Source of the DNA: Globisporangium splendens
Lineage: Eukaryota; Oomycota; Peronosporomycetes; Pythiales; Pythiaceae
Assembly (NCBI GenBank): GCA_006386115.1
Contig: VFIW01000015.1
Span: forward strand, 427,001 to 491,000
Reading direction: 5' to 3'
DNA: 64,000 nucleotides
The notes beneath the pieces were generated by a model. The model saw only the letters and a list, made by a program, of their open reading frames with translations, did no database searches and was not told the DNA's origin. Below are positions 25,806 through 36,840 of this stretch, one piece after another. How positions within the stretch are numbered: position 1 is the stretch's first letter; each line of letters opens with the position of its first letter. Position numbers and translations under genes: made by a program.

Positions 25806-26621
25806 TTATTCCTTCTTCGTCTCGTCCTCGTCGGCAACGTCGTCGTCGGTCTTCACGCCCGCAGGCTTCATGCGCTGCAGCTTTTCTAACCACGACATGG
25901 CGCTGCCCGTGGTGCTCGACGGGTCGAACGCGCTTCGTGCCGAAATCTGGTGCGGCGAGTAGATAAACACGTCCTCCTTGAGTTTCTCCTGCAAGTTCTC
26001 TGCTGTGATCCACGCGCTCGACTGCTGGCGCAGCGTGGCCAAGAGCGCCTCGCGACGGCGCTCCACTTCGGCGTTCCGCGCTTCACGCACGAGCACCTTC
26101 TCTTCAAAGTACTGTCTGACCTTCTCCTCGTGGAGTGCCTTCTCGCGCGCGACTTCCTCTGCTCGGATCGCCTGCTGCTGGCGCTTGATCTCCAAACGCG
26201 CGGCCTTCTCCTTCATGATCTTCAATCGCTGCGCTCTATACACGAGTAGTTATTCACAAATACAAAAGACAGTCAGCCACATACGCGTCATAGGGAGGCA
26301 AGGAAAACGCAGCAGCGTACTCGGCATCACGCGCGAGCTTCTCCTTGCGGCGCGCGACTTCGGCGACAAACTCCTTGCGGAGCGCCGCCACTTCGGCGCG
26401 GTACGCGGTGCGCGACTTGACGAACGAGTACGAGCCATCGGCGTTTGGCACCGACGCCTGAGTCGCGATCTGCGCAAGAAGAAATGTGTGACAGGTGACA
26501 TATCCACAACACTATGGTGAGTGTCAACGTATCCAAAGCGCGCATTGAGAGCGGATCGTACCGTGCGGGCGACGACGGCGCCCTGCTTGGAGGCAGCCAC
26601 AGCGGTCGTGCGCGCGAGCAT
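25806..26621 (-). CDS. MRPS26: Mitochondrial ribosomal protein mS26-like
   Basis: Exons 26562-26621, 26285-26469 and 25806-26235 give 224 residues with frame kept at both junctions. The first exon is a typical mitochondrial presequence (MLARTTAVAASKQGAVVART). The body is a long charged coiled coil. YRAEVAALRKEFVAEVARRK and later WITAENLQEKLKEDV line up in order and spacing with the human mS26 segments that begin YRQTVRALRMEFVSEV and end FITRENLEARVEAAL (from memory). mS26 is a structural small-subunit mitoribosome protein. An initiator-like TTCATTTTCGAATCG lies about 100 bp upstream on the minus strand. The family call rests on these two blocks and the overall build, so a different coiled-coil mitochondrial protein is possible. 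It is convergent with the RCC1-BTB gene. Confidence 0.6.
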
Positions 26622-27257
26622 TCTGGTCTTCGTTCTGCTTCCTTCCCCACCAGCGCCACTGAGCAATGGACCATGCGCTTGTTCCAGCCACTGCTCATAA
26701 TGGGGACAGCGATTCGAAAATGAATTGGAAGGGACGCAACTAGTGTGGTCCACGTAGAAATCGATTTATTGCAAAACTGAGGATGCTATCATAAATCTAG
26801 TTGGCTATAAGGTAATAATGCACAAAAGAGGAACACTGTCAGTTGTTGTTTAAATCAAAATGGGTGTTATAACGGTATCTATTGCTATAAAAGGTAACGT
26901 TTTCTGAATGCAAACACATTTCTAGTGTGGGCCACCTTATGTTTGTTGCAGTCGTTTCGGTTTGTCGTCAACATGCCCAAAACGGAAATGGGACCCAAGT
27001 TGCTGCTCTCATGCGCTCTCTCTCTCTCTGGCTGTCTGCCTCTAAAAGCAGCAGTTGGTTTCATGTAGGAGAAGCGAAAATAAAGACACCGCAATCGCCG
27101 CTTCAACGAACTAACGCTGCTGCGGTATTTTCCGCCAACCTCTCGCCTTCGCCCGATGTGCGTCTCGTCATCTGCTCAGGAGTAACAGCAGCGCACCAAA
27201 CAGCACACGCGCACGAGGGGGAAAAAAAGCATTCACTACACGCGTACGTGAGAGAGA
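26622..27257. other. Divergent intergenic region
   Basis: AT-rich near 26760-26900, with a CT tract near 27005-27030. It separates the mS26-like gene from the GRK-like kinase. No coding potential is convincing. Confidence 0.35.
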
Positions 27258-29228
27258 ATGGGTGCAGGCGCATCGGTGGACGCGCAGGCGGCAGCGAAGA
27301 TGCAGACGCGGTCGCGCATCGTGACAGCGTTCCTGAACCTCTCGAACAAGCCACACCACGCACCGCTCGTGGCTGCCAAGACCCAGTGGCGGATAGCAGC
27401 GCCGTACGCCGGCACGGCCGCCGAGCCGTCCACGAACGGACAGGAGCTGCTCAACATGCTGCACGGCCATGGAGCTTGGGAGCATCACGTCCGAGCTCAT
27501 CGCCACGTATGATGTACGTTCCTCACTGGACCTGGTGCATATGATCATAGCTTGTGGGTTGGCTTATTATCTATCTCTGTGGCTTGTGCTTCTGGCAGAA
27601 AAAAATCAACGACATGGAGACGAACCCGAGCCTCACGACGCCCGAGTTTTTCGATCCGCTGATGGCGAATATCGTGAACGACATGTGCCAGAACACGTTC
27701 TTGCGGTTCAAGACCACACCCGAGTACGACGCGTACAAGAAGGACGTCAAGGACACGTACAACAAGGTCACAGTCGAGGACTTTGAGTACCTGGAACTGC
27801 TCGGCAGCGGTGGCTTCGGTCGCGTCGTGCACGCGCGCAAGAGATCCATGGGCAAGCACTATGGTACGTTTCTACGTTGGCTTTCACTCTCTCCTAGCTG
27901 CTTTCTCACGCTTTTTTGTGTGTTGCAACTATCAAAATCCAGTTAAAGGCTGGTCTGCTGGACGAGCACCACGATCAGCTGAGCCAGATCACGTCCGAGA
28001 AAGACATTCTCCAAGTGTGCCACAATCCGTTCATCCTCGACATGCACTATAGTTTCCAGACCCCAGCCCACGCGATCATTGTCACCGAGTTGGTGCGTGG
28101 AGGCGATCTAGGCGAAGCTCTGAAAGCGTCGCGGGAAGGGTACATCATTGAAGACCGCGTGCGATTGTACGCCGCGGAAATCGGTCTCGCGTTGAATCAC
28201 ATGCACGAACTGGGCTTAATTTATCGTGACTTGAAACCAGGAAACGTGTTGCTGGGTGAAGATGGCCACGTCATTCTCGCCGATATGGGGCTCGCCGATA
28301 TGGGGCTCGCCGCAGGCTTCGATCCAACTTTATTGAAAAAAGACGAAAACAACTCCAAGTACATCCCGGTAAACCCAAAATTGACGCGTCGGAAGACGAC
28401 TGTGGGCACGCGAGGGTACATGGCGCCCGAGATCATCTCGGGCAAACTCGTCAAGCGCGACCAGCGACCCGGGTACACGTTTGCCGTCGACTACTGGTCC
28501 CTGGGCGTCACGATCTTTGAGTTAATGTGCGGATACCAGCCCTTCAGCGTGTACTCAGGCGGCAATTTTTTCCAGGAAGTCGCAAACGAGGAGATTTTCC
28601 GACTGTCGCCGCGTACGCAGCACAAGATCGAGCTCCAGAAGATGGCGCAGGGCGTGACGTTTCCAGCGCACATCTCAAAATATGGCCAGGATTTCCTGAA
28701 ACGATTGCTCGACGTCAACGTGGAGCAGCGGCTTGGGTGCAATAGCGAGAAAGGGTTTGCGGAGTTCATGGAGCATCCGTTCTTCGAATCGATCGACTGG
28801 GAAAAGCTCATGATGAAGCACATCGACCCCAAATTCAAGCCGGCGCTGCCGCTGCTCACGGACAAAAAATCTACAACTCGTACGAGCACATGATGTCCCA
28901 CTTTGACATGCGAGACAAGGACTTTATCCGACGTAAGTTCCCCATTTTCGTTTTGCTTCGCCTCTTGCAATTGTCTTTCTAACCTCGTTGGTTCTCTCCA
29001 ACTTTTGCATGAAACCAAATCGAAAATGCAGACGACTGGTACGCGGATCCGCCTCCAGAGCAGCAGAAGCATTTTGAGTCGTGGGATTACATCTCGCAGT
29101 CGACACTGTGGGCAGAGCTCGGTATCGCGAAGGAGCTGGACGAGACCAACATCCCGTACAAGGTGCTGCAGCTCACGGGCGAGGACATGAAGGGGAAGCA
29201 GTTGAAGCCCGCCAACCAGCGGACCTAG
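27258..29228 (+). pseudogene. GRK-like AGC protein kinase with frameshifts, splice-site loss and DFG duplication
   Basis: Inferred exons are 27258-27513, 27599-27863, 27929-28932 and 29032-29228. It is an AGC kinase of the GRK type: a myristoylation-like N-terminus (MGAGAS), an RGS-like segment (PEFFDPLMANIV), glycine loop GSGGFGRVV, YRDLKPGNVLL, GTRGYMAPEII and a C-terminal AGC tail. Four oddities occur. (1) The frame shifts by one base near 27460-27468 before a GC3-rich stretch (MELGSITSELIATYD). (2) The exon-3 acceptor expected at 27927-27928 reads AA, not AG; with AG the product would read HYAIKIQLKAG and keep the catalytic Lys in frame. (3) The activation-loop DMG motif is tandemly duplicated (ADMGLADMGLA). 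(4) One A is missing from the run at 28864-28869, breaking the frame before the tail IYNSYEHMMSHFDM. Together these suggest a decaying gene. For lesion 1 a different donor at about 27508 would avoid the shift. Confidence 0.65.
28276..28305 (+). repeat. 15-bp tandem duplication in the kinase DFG region
   Basis: The unit CTCGCCGATATGGGG occurs twice in direct succession, followed by CTCGCC. It inserts five residues, giving ADMGLADMGLA where other GRKs have one D(L/M)GLA. The two units are identical, so the event is recent or an assembly error. Confidence 0.85.
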
Positions 29229-30273
29229 ACGGAATGCAGCCAGGATAGAGTGAATACGCAGCACACATACACACACTAATGAGGATGACGCCAACGCACA
29301 ACAGTCGAGTGATATGTTTGTTTTATTTTCACTTTTATTATGCTCCTGCTTTTTGTGAATAAAACCACTGCATTCTCTCAATTGCGGCATTAAAGGAGGG
29401 CTTCGACAGAGCTAACAAGGAGCTGTGGCAATGCAAGGACGAATGTGACGGTGGGGGGAATCCTCAGCTAAAGTTTGATTTCTATGGAAGATTTCTCGTT
29501 CAAGTAGATCAGTGTGGTGGTACTTCTTTCGTCATCAGATCCCCAGGCGAGCATGCAACATACACTTTATACACATATAAACATATACCCATCTTGCTGC
29601 GGGTCTGAATTGCGAGTCTTCAGGAAAAAATTAGAGTTTAGTTAGCGCTTCATCGACGCATCTCAGCAGCTGTGTGTATTTTTTCATCCTTAGAGACGCC
29701 AGAAGAGGGACGGACAATCGCAACAGCGACCGCAACGGAGGCTGCTGTTGTTGGTCGTGATGGAGGCAGTCGATACACTATTGTCATGCGTTGAGGTCTG
29801 TGGCGTCTGGCGAAAAACGCGAATGAGCATTCGGAAAAGCGTGTGCGCATTCGCATTGCTCGTCGTCGCCACCAGTCGTTTGCAGCTCAGCAGCACAAGC
29901 GGACCGGGTCGGGTTTAAGAAATAGACTGCACCCGCTGTGTGGTCCTCACCCGTTTTACATTGAAACCCATTTTCTTTGAAGCAGCGATTCTCTTTGATG
30001 TTATATTTATTGGAGTTTTTCAATCTCCCAGATGGCTACACTCTGGAGCAGGATGTCCAACTCCTCGTCTCGTGGACGCGGCGGCATTGGCTTTAGACGA
30101 TGCAGCATTCACGCCAATCGCTTTGCTTTAGGTGCGCGTGCATGCTTGAGTTCGTGGAAACGAAGTTTGCTTGGTTTTAAAGCCGAGCGGTCTAAATCTG
30201 CAATGGACTCCCGTCTTTTCACGACCAGTTCTCCCCATTTTTTCCACCGCCACTTCTCTACAATCTTGAGATC
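29229..30273. other. Intergenic region
   Basis: No gene model is supported. One open stretch without ATG (about 29361-29602, plus strand) reads like protein (LWQCKDECDGGG, FDFYGRFLVQVDQC) and may be a remnant. Pyrimidine-rich CTCCCCATTTTTTCC at about 30232 could be the initiator region of the next gene. Confidence 0.35.
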
Positions 30274-30883
30274 ATGATCGAAAACGATGGCAACAACGAC
30301 GAGATTACCGCTGACGTCTGGGTGAGCTTCAAGGAGAGCGTGACGTATATGAAGCAGGTCGCCGCGATCTACCAAGAAACCTTTCGAGTCACCAACCAGC
30401 CGAACGCCGTAGTCTCACCACGGAAAGCCATCACGAAGGCGCGACTCGATGAAGCGCGACAACAGGCGCACGAAGCACTGGAGCTCCTAGCGTCCAACCT
30501 TTTGAATACATCAGCCGATCTCATGAGCACCATCGAGGCACAGGTGTGGTGCAATTTGCATTGGCTCCACCATAGTTCAAGTCTTGTTGAATGTCATTTC
30601 GAGAATCACGACACCAAACATGTTGTGATGGTGTTGCCATGCTGTGCAGGAGGCTTCTGCTATCGTCATGAAATCACAGTTGGAGGAAATCCGAGATCGA
30701 TTAAACAAGGAGAAGCGAGCAAAAGAGCAGCAGTGGATCGCAGCATTTTATTCTTTGCCAGAGTATGCGCAATCTTCGTCAACGCAGAGCTCGAATACGT
30801 CGCCCACGTCATTGGCATTGACGCCAAACATGTCTTCCTCCAAACGCACGTACCCCCAGATCATGTCGCTGCTCACCTTCTAA
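30274..30883 (+). CDS. Small coiled-coil protein, possibly Abl-interactor (ABI)-like
   Basis: Exons 30274-30543 and 30650-30883 (106-bp intron, phase 0) encode 167 residues. The order is an acidic N-terminus, a helical segment (VSFKESVTYMKQVAAIYQ), a second helix (ARQQAHEALELLASNLLNT), then a coiled coil across the splice junction (SQLEEIRDRLNKEKRAKEQQ) and a Ser/Thr-rich tail. This order of helices with a following heptad segment resembles the N-terminal half of ABI proteins, which bind WAVE in the SCAR/WAVE actin-nucleation complex. That likeness is weak and based on layout only. A longer unspliced frame through the intron was rejected because the intron has good signals and the spliced second exon is coherent. 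Confidence 0.5.
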
Positions 30884-31195
30884 CTTGGTGTCTTCGTTTT
30901 TCGTCTTGTGACCCGTGCTGCCGTTTGTTCGTGCATTTTGCTTTCAGCTGGACTCAAGTTGACGCTCATGAAACTGTCCGCCACTCAACGTCACTAGCGA
31001 TCCACTTGCACAGCAGTGACAAACACAAAGAGTCTTCGACCTCACCTCAAGTACAACCCGTGCTCGTTTCTGGGTTTGAGACATCTTCGTGTTTCCTTGC
31101 TCCTCATCAATCAAGATTGGGGTAACATCAGAGACCGATCCTTCTACCCCAGGAAATCCCATTCAGTAGTTTTGCGATTCTGCTCACCTCGTTTT
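30884..31195. other. Short convergent intergenic region
   Basis: It lies between the 3' ends of the ABI-like gene and the minus-strand EF-hand gene. Nothing recognisable is seen. Confidence 0.3.
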
Positions 31196-32661
31196 TCACT
31201 TTCTCCCTTTTTGAAGCGATTGCTTGCGCGGTGCCATCCGATCGATGCTGCTTACACGGCCATCTTTCTTGATGGATCCACGGTGATGTGCGTTTGTTGC
31301 TGCTGACTCATCGAGATCTTCCAGCACGAGGGCATCACTTCCTGTTCCTCTTCCTGCCTGGGCATCACCACTGGCGTCCAAGCTGACTCGCGCCTTTGCG
31401 GCATTCTTCGGCTTGGATACCCTTTTCGTCGTCATCGGCGATGGCGCATTGGAATGGGAGTTTAGATCCTTGTTGTCGTATAACACTGGCCCATTCTGCA
31501 CCGTCGTAGTCCTTGTGTCGCCGTCGTCTTGCATCGCAGTGACATCGTGCGAGTTGGACCGCGACTTTGATTCCATGAATCCACGCATGTGTCCCGTGAA
31601 TGAGTTTGCTTTGCGCGTCATCGGTGGTGGCGTTGATGATGCGGGATTCGCACTCACGTTTCCGCCGAGTCCAAGTTGCGCGACGTACTGGTCATTCAGG
31701 CCGTCCTCCATCGCGTTCAGGAGCCGCGTGCTCGTTTGCTTGGATATGGTCGCCAGCTTTTGTACATTTACCCAGTTCAGGTCGCGCGGGTCCAATCTCG
31801 CACGTTTCTTCGCGGTGCGGAGCCAAAATTTCTCGCCGAGCACTTTCTTTTGTATCTCGGATTGCAACTGGAACGCTGGGAACAGCAACATCGGGTAGCG
31901 CAGCGCGAACTCCTGGAATTGCTGCACGCTGAGCTTGTGCGACGCCGTGCCTTCCATGACCCCATCCAGTTTCGAGATGATCTTCTGCGCACTGCTGCTG
32001 TGCTCCCAGGAACTACCCCAGACCTCACGCACGCACCGAACGGCTTCCTCGTGTTCGATTTCGCCACTCCCATCGAGATCGTAGAGGTCGAACGCAAAGT
32101 GGATGAGACTGGCGTGCGTGAACGAGCAGTAGTTCCACACGGCGACCACGAACTCAATGAAGTTGACTTCGCCGCTGCCGTCCTTGTCCATGACCGTGAA
32201 CGCTTTCTCCGAGAAGCAACTGCGTTGGATATCTGTTGCACAGTGAGTTTAGTGCCATAACTGAGCACATTGGAAACAATAGATAGCGATGCTTTCATAT
32301 ATTTCTCACCAATGTATGTGAAGAATTCTATCATGTTGATCTCCCTCGAGTTGTCTCGATCCATGGCAGAGAAGATCTGGTGGAGCGCGCACAGCTGCTT
32401 CTCCTCCAGACCCACTTCGCTCAGTCGCTTCATCGGTTGCTCGTTCGTCTTGCAGGCGCGCGTGAACGCACTTCGCTTGGCGGGCGCCTGGGGCAAAAGT
32501 CCGCACGAGGCAAGCATATTGCCCATGGGAGCCTCACTTAGATCGTCATGCAAGTGTTCGCATCCAGATGAGAATGCTTGCGTTTGCGTTCCACATGGGG
32601 TAAGAACGCACCCAACGTGGGGGTATTGCTGCGGTGGAGCTTCAAGTCTAAATGTAGCCAT
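31196..32661 (-). CDS. EF-hand Ca2+-binding protein of calcineurin-B/CBL-like build with long tail
   Basis: Exons 32310-32661 and 31196-32232 (77-bp intron) give about 462 residues. Three EF-hand regions lie between about residues 95 and 205. The first is degenerate (MDRDNSREINMIEF), the next two are canonical (DKDGSGEVNFIE and DLDGSGEIEHEE), and a fourth degenerate half follows (KLDGVMEGTASHKLSVQQF). The C-terminal 220 residues are low-complexity and basic, and include KKDGRVSS near the end. Start is the first ATG at 32661, but the ATG at 32526 begins MGNMLASC, a good N-myristoylation and palmitoylation signal typical of Ca2+-myristoyl-switch sensors, and may be the true start. The role is likely Ca2+-dependent regulation at a membrane; the partner (kinase or phosphatase) is unknown. 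Confidence 0.72.
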
Positions 32662-32814
32662 CTATATGAACTATAATAAAGTGGGAATGCTTCGGACAAC
32701 GAGTATTATAAGACTTTAGAAGTTGGCCACAATTTGGATTTCAGAAGATAAATACGATCACATACATTGCGAGCGCAGACGGAAAAACCGATGCTCTCCT
32801 TTGTTATCTTCAAT

Positions 32815-33816
32815 TTACTTGGAGCTGAATTGTCCGAGTCCGATGAGCAGCTCAGCGGATTGCTCATCAGTGTCCTCGCGCGACGCACTCGCTCGGTTGG
32901 AATTGGCGAAATGCAGCAACTTCTTCACCGCTGATAAAGCACAATTCTACGCGTAAGCATCTATACGACACACAAAAAAGAGCGAATGCATCACACAAAC
33001 CAACGTACATGTATCGATGTCGTTCTCATCCGACACTTCTGGCGACGAAATGCTCGGAAAACGACGCTTCCCATTCTTCTTGCCACTCTCTCGATCAGTG
33101 TGATGCACGACAGCCGACTTTGCTTCTAGTGACAATGCGTTCATTCAAACGCGTCCGTATACTTCCATTAGGACATGTCAGTGTGTTGTTTGTGGACAGA
33201 GTAGAACACTTGAACACATACCTTTTGGTCTCGTGGCCTTTTCGGATGGCTCTTCCGTCTTCACTGCCGTCTCCTTTGCTGCTGTGTTGCCGCTTGCATC
33301 CATCTCGATTGACTTCTCGTCTTCACTCGGTGGACGCTTGCTCCCATGTGAGTCTGAGCCGAGGCTCTTTGAGTTCGCTTGCGATTGATCCAGGATCGCG
33401 ACGGTGAACCGATTGTGGAGCTCCACTACAGACAGAACCAGCATAATAGTCAGCTCCACGTAATTGCACCATAAACAGCATCAGCATGACACATGCGCAC
33501 CTGCTTCTGGCGTCAACAGTGTCTGCACAACGCAATGCAACTCGTCCACGGACAACTTCGCGATCACATACTGCTGCAGCGCGCGCCAATACGTTTGCCA
33601 CGCGTCGCGACGGCGGCTCCTCTGGAGCTCCTGGAACAGCCGCAGCTTGAGCGTCTTCACGTCGGTTTCTCTCGTGCATTCATCGCCACTTGTATTATCA
33701 GCAGCTTCTGTATTTACTGCTAGTGTTGGAGTGGCATCAGCGGCCAGCGGCGCTGCTTCCAGCTCCAGTTTCACGCGCGCGCCATGTCGGTCGTTCGCTT
33801 CGACTGCCATTTCCAT
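32815..33816 (-). CDS. TADA1: TADA1/Ada1-like SAGA subunit, left copy
   Basis: Four exons (33501-33816, 33222-33425, 33009-33125, 32815-32930) mirror the right-arm copy at 35841-36842 base for base and give 250 residues. Residues about 55-115 carry the SAGA-Tad1 helical region: LKLRLFQELQRSRRRDAWQ, then YWRALQQYVIAKLSVDEL and LLTPEAVELHNRFTVAIL, matching human TADA1 (YWANLKLWFKQKISKEEF; LLTQDNVHSHNDFLLAIL, from memory). The rest is charged and Ser-rich with a basic patch (GKKNGKRRF) suited to the nucleus. In SAGA this subunit is structural, supporting histone acetyltransferase coactivator assembly. The stop codon TAA straddles the end of the inverted repeat, whereas the other copy ends in TGA. 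One residue differs from the right copy (Thr for Ala near residue 29). Confidence 0.7.
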
Positions 33817-34007
33817 TATTGTGGATCGGGAGTGTGCTGCAAAATGGAAACCACCGAAAATGAGGTGGCTCACACTGTTCAACCTCTCTTGTTTCGTTGA
33901 GAATAGTGTTGAGAACCCTTAAATTCGGATAGTTGCCTCTCAAAATGGAAATGCATTTACTTTCGGTTGATTAGGTGGCAACAGTCTGTCGATCTCATTC
34001 ATGGAGA
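32817..34007 (-). repeat. Left arm of 1,191-bp inverted repeat
   Basis: This is the reverse complement of 35650-36840, with no indels and two substitutions that I can find (32988 versus 36669, intronic; 33732 versus 35925, coding). It spans the whole TADA1-like gene, its promoter and the last 20 codons of a neighbouring coiled-coil gene. Position p on the left pairs with 69657-p on the right. Confidence 0.95.
33839..33865 (-). promoter_or_regulatory. Inr-FPR promoter of the left TADA1-like copy
   Basis: It contains CTCATTTT and, 10 bp on, CCATTTTGC, which resemble the initiator and flanking promoter region. It lies 23-50 bp upstream of the ATG at 33816. The identical element precedes the right copy, so both copies carry their own promoter. 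Confidence 0.55.
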
Positions 34008-34216
34008 CGCCTGCCTCGCGAAGACTCTGCCTGGCCGCCGCCTTCTCCTTCAGCGCCTGAACCTTCGCTCGCTCTGCTTCCCAGCGATTCCTCTCCACCT
34101 CCCACAACATGCTCTCGGCCTCTGCATCGCCCTTGAGGTGCAACTTTCTGTCGATCCAGCAGACGAAGTCGCTCCTTCTCCGATATCGCAGATTTGCTCT
34201 CAGCAGCTGCAACCAC
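33940..34216 (-). pseudogene. 5'-truncated coiled-coil gene with a frameshift
   Basis: The reading starts without an ATG as VVAAAESKSAISEKERLRLL, then needs a one-base shift at the GGG run (34130-34132) to continue as GDAEAESMLWEVERNRW and QALKEKAAARQSL, and ends with MNEIDRLLPPNQPKVNAFPF before TGA. Both halves look coding and together form one charged coiled coil. I find no upstream exon, so the fragment is probably dead. The last 20 codons lie inside the left repeat arm and reappear at 35657-35719. It could alternatively be the 3' exons of a gene whose start I missed. Confidence 0.5.
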
Positions 34217-34430
34217 CTTGGGTTCAATGCATGGAATTGATATGCAAAAGATATAAGATTCCCAGCATTGCCTTTGCCATTAATGGATTGAGTGAAACAT
34301 ACTACCTGTAATAATGCAAATACCGTTTAAAACGATACAATATTTGTACATCTTTGTCCCACTCCAAGTACAGCAGAGTACCGATGCTGTGGCAAAAATG
34401 GAGAACTCAACCTCAAAACGCCAACACTGT

Positions 34431-34446
34431 TCCTCATTCGTAGATA
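34431..34446 (+). promoter_or_regulatory. Possible initiator of LSM11
   Basis: TCCTCATTCGTAGATA contains the core CTCATTCG and sits 19-34 bp before the ATG at 34465, matching the spacing seen at other genes. The flanking element is weak. Confidence 0.4.
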
Positions 34447-34464
34447 TTGGCATATTGAGGCAAA

Positions 34465-35619
34465 ATGGTCGATCCGGTGCTCATGGAGGCTCGCTTGCGC
34501 GCGTACTACGCCACGCACAACCCAGACAACAAGCAGAACATGTAGGTGTTTGCATAACATAAGACGATCTGCATGCATGCGCTCCTGTTGCTGTGGCATT
34601 GGCTCGTTCTTCACGGTTTAATAACGCAATGCGCAATGTGCATCTTCAGAGCAGAGATCGTGCGGCGGTATGCTGGCCGAGAGCAAGAACTGTGCGCCAA
34701 GCTCAAGAAGAAATACGGCGTCGCGCCTGACTTAATTGGCGATCAATCACCCGCCGCTGGTGATGCGATTGCTGCTGAGAGGAAACCAGCAGAGAGCGGC
34801 GCGGCAGTCAAGTATGATCCTGCCTTTGTGCCGTACGCGATCCCGCCAAGTGCTGGAGGCGCGCTCGACTTCCGTGCACCAGAGTTTGACCCCATGCAAG
34901 CGCTTCGTATACAGAAGCTGTTGCCATCGCTGCCACAGGCGTATCCGCTCGACAATATTCAGAAATGCCGACATCTGGTACGTTTTTGCATCATATCGAG
35001 CCGCTAAAAGGACTCTCTTGCGTGACGCTGTTGATCTCATTGCGTGTGCATTTTGTAGCTGCCAGAGTTCGATCCGCACTACCAGAAGGCAGTCGTGCAT
35101 GTCAAGAAGAGCTCTGCGGAGAAAAGCGCAAGCAACACAGAGCGCGTAGTGAAGAAAGAGCCGACACCAACGCTATTCGATCGACTTGCAGGTGAGCATT
35201 GAGGCATCAGCCGATAGCCTCTCATGCTATCACTGTTTGACCACGTTATCGTGCATGCAGATACCTATATGGAAGGCCCGTTTGTCGTGCTGCGACGCTG
35301 TTTCCTCGAGCGGAAGCGCGTTGTCGTCGTAGTCCGACGCGTGAACAGCATTCGCGGCACGTGTGTCGGGTACCTGAAGGCGTTTGACAAGCACATGAAC
35401 CTCGTGCTAATGGACGTCACGGAGACGTGTATCTCGCGCGACACACACGCCAAGATGCTTCGCGACGTCCGCGATGGGAAGCTGCAAGCAGAGAGCACAC
35501 TGTTCTCGGTTGCCGACCCGCGCCGCAATCGCCGCTTCACGCATCAGCAGTACGCCAAGCAGCTCTTCATACGCGGAGACAACGTCGTGATGGTCACGGA
35601 AGACCAGCGGCGGCGATGA
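34465..35619 (+). CDS. LSM11: LSM11-like Sm-domain protein (U7 snRNP)
   Basis: Exons 34465-34541, 34650-34977, 35059-35191 and 35261-35619 give 298 residues with all phases matching. The N-terminus has a short helical module (EARLRAYYATHNPDNKQN, then GREQELCAKLKKKYG) common in oomycete proteins. The C-terminal half is a split Sm fold. The first part is VVVVVRRVNSIRGTCVGYL followed by KAFDKHMNLVLMDVTE; a basic insert of about 60 residues precedes the closing strand KQLFIRGDNVVMV. Split Sm1/Sm2 motifs ending IRGxNV are characteristic of LSM11, which replaces an Sm protein in the U7 snRNP that processes replication-dependent histone mRNA 3' ends. The gene lies wholly in the spacer between the two inverted TADA1 arms. 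Confidence 0.78.
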
Positions 35620-35649
35620 GTTGAGTAGGTAGATAGTGATAACGAGAGC

Positions 35650-36840
35650 TCTCCATGAATGAGATCGACAGACTGTTGCCACCTAATCAACCGAAAGTAA
35701 ATGCATTTCCATTTTGAGAGGCAACTATCCGAATTTAAGGGTTCTCAACACTATTCTCAACGAAACAAGAGAGGTTGAACAGTGTGAGCCACCTCATTTT
35801 CGGTGGTTTCCATTTTGCAGCACACTCCCGATCCACAATAATGGAAATGGCAGTCGAAGCGAACGACCGACATGGCGCGCGCGTGAAACTGGAGCTGGAA
35901 GCAGCGCCGCTGGCCGCTGATGCCGCTCCAACACTAGCAGTAAATACAGAAGCTGCTGATAATACAAGTGGCGATGAATGCACGAGAGAAACCGACGTGA
36001 AGACGCTCAAGCTGCGGCTGTTCCAGGAGCTCCAGAGGAGCCGCCGTCGCGACGCGTGGCAAACGTATTGGCGCGCGCTGCAGCAGTATGTGATCGCGAA
36101 GTTGTCCGTGGACGAGTTGCATTGCGTTGTGCAGACACTGTTGACGCCAGAAGCAGGTGCGCATGTGTCATGCTGATGCTGTTTATGGTGCAATTACGTG
36201 GAGCTGACTATTATGCTGGTTCTGTCTGTAGTGGAGCTCCACAATCGGTTCACCGTCGCGATCCTGGATCAATCGCAAGCGAACTCAAAGAGCCTCGGCT
36301 CAGACTCACATGGGAGCAAGCGTCCACCGAGTGAAGACGAGAAGTCAATCGAGATGGATGCAAGCGGCAACACAGCAGCAAAGGAGACGGCAGTGAAGAC
36401 GGAAGAGCCATCCGAAAAGGCCACGAGACCAAAAGGTATGTGTTCAAGTGTTCTACTCTGTCCACAAACAACACACTGACATGTCCTAATGGAAGTATAC
36501 GGACGCGTTTGAATGAACGCATTGTCACTAGAAGCAAAGTCGGCTGTCGTGCATCACACTGATCGAGAGAGTGGCAAGAAGAATGGGAAGCGTCGTTTTC
36601 CGAGCATTTCGTCGCCAGAAGTGTCGGATGAGAACGACATCGATACATGTACGTTGGTTTGTGTGATGTATTCGCTCTTTTTTGTGTGTCGTATAGATGC
36701 TTACGCGTAGAATTGTGCTTTATCAGCGGTGAAGAAGTTGCTGCATTTCGCCAATTCCAACCGAGCGAGTGCGTCGCGCGAGGACACTGATGAGCAATCC
36801 GCTGAGCTGCTCATCGGACTCGGACAATTCAGCTCCAAGT
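35650..36840 (+). repeat. Right arm of 1,191-bp inverted repeat
   Basis: Counterpart of 32817-34007 at about 99.8% identity. It begins within 31 bp after the LSM11 stop codon and ends one base into the TADA1-like stop codon. There are no terminal inverted repeats of its own and no transposase nearby, so it looks like a segmental inverted duplication. Confidence 0.95.
35792..35818 (+). promoter_or_regulatory. Inr-FPR promoter of the right TADA1-like copy
   Basis: CTCATTTT and CCATTTTGC lie 23-50 bp upstream of the ATG at 35841, identical to the left copy. Confidence 0.55.
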
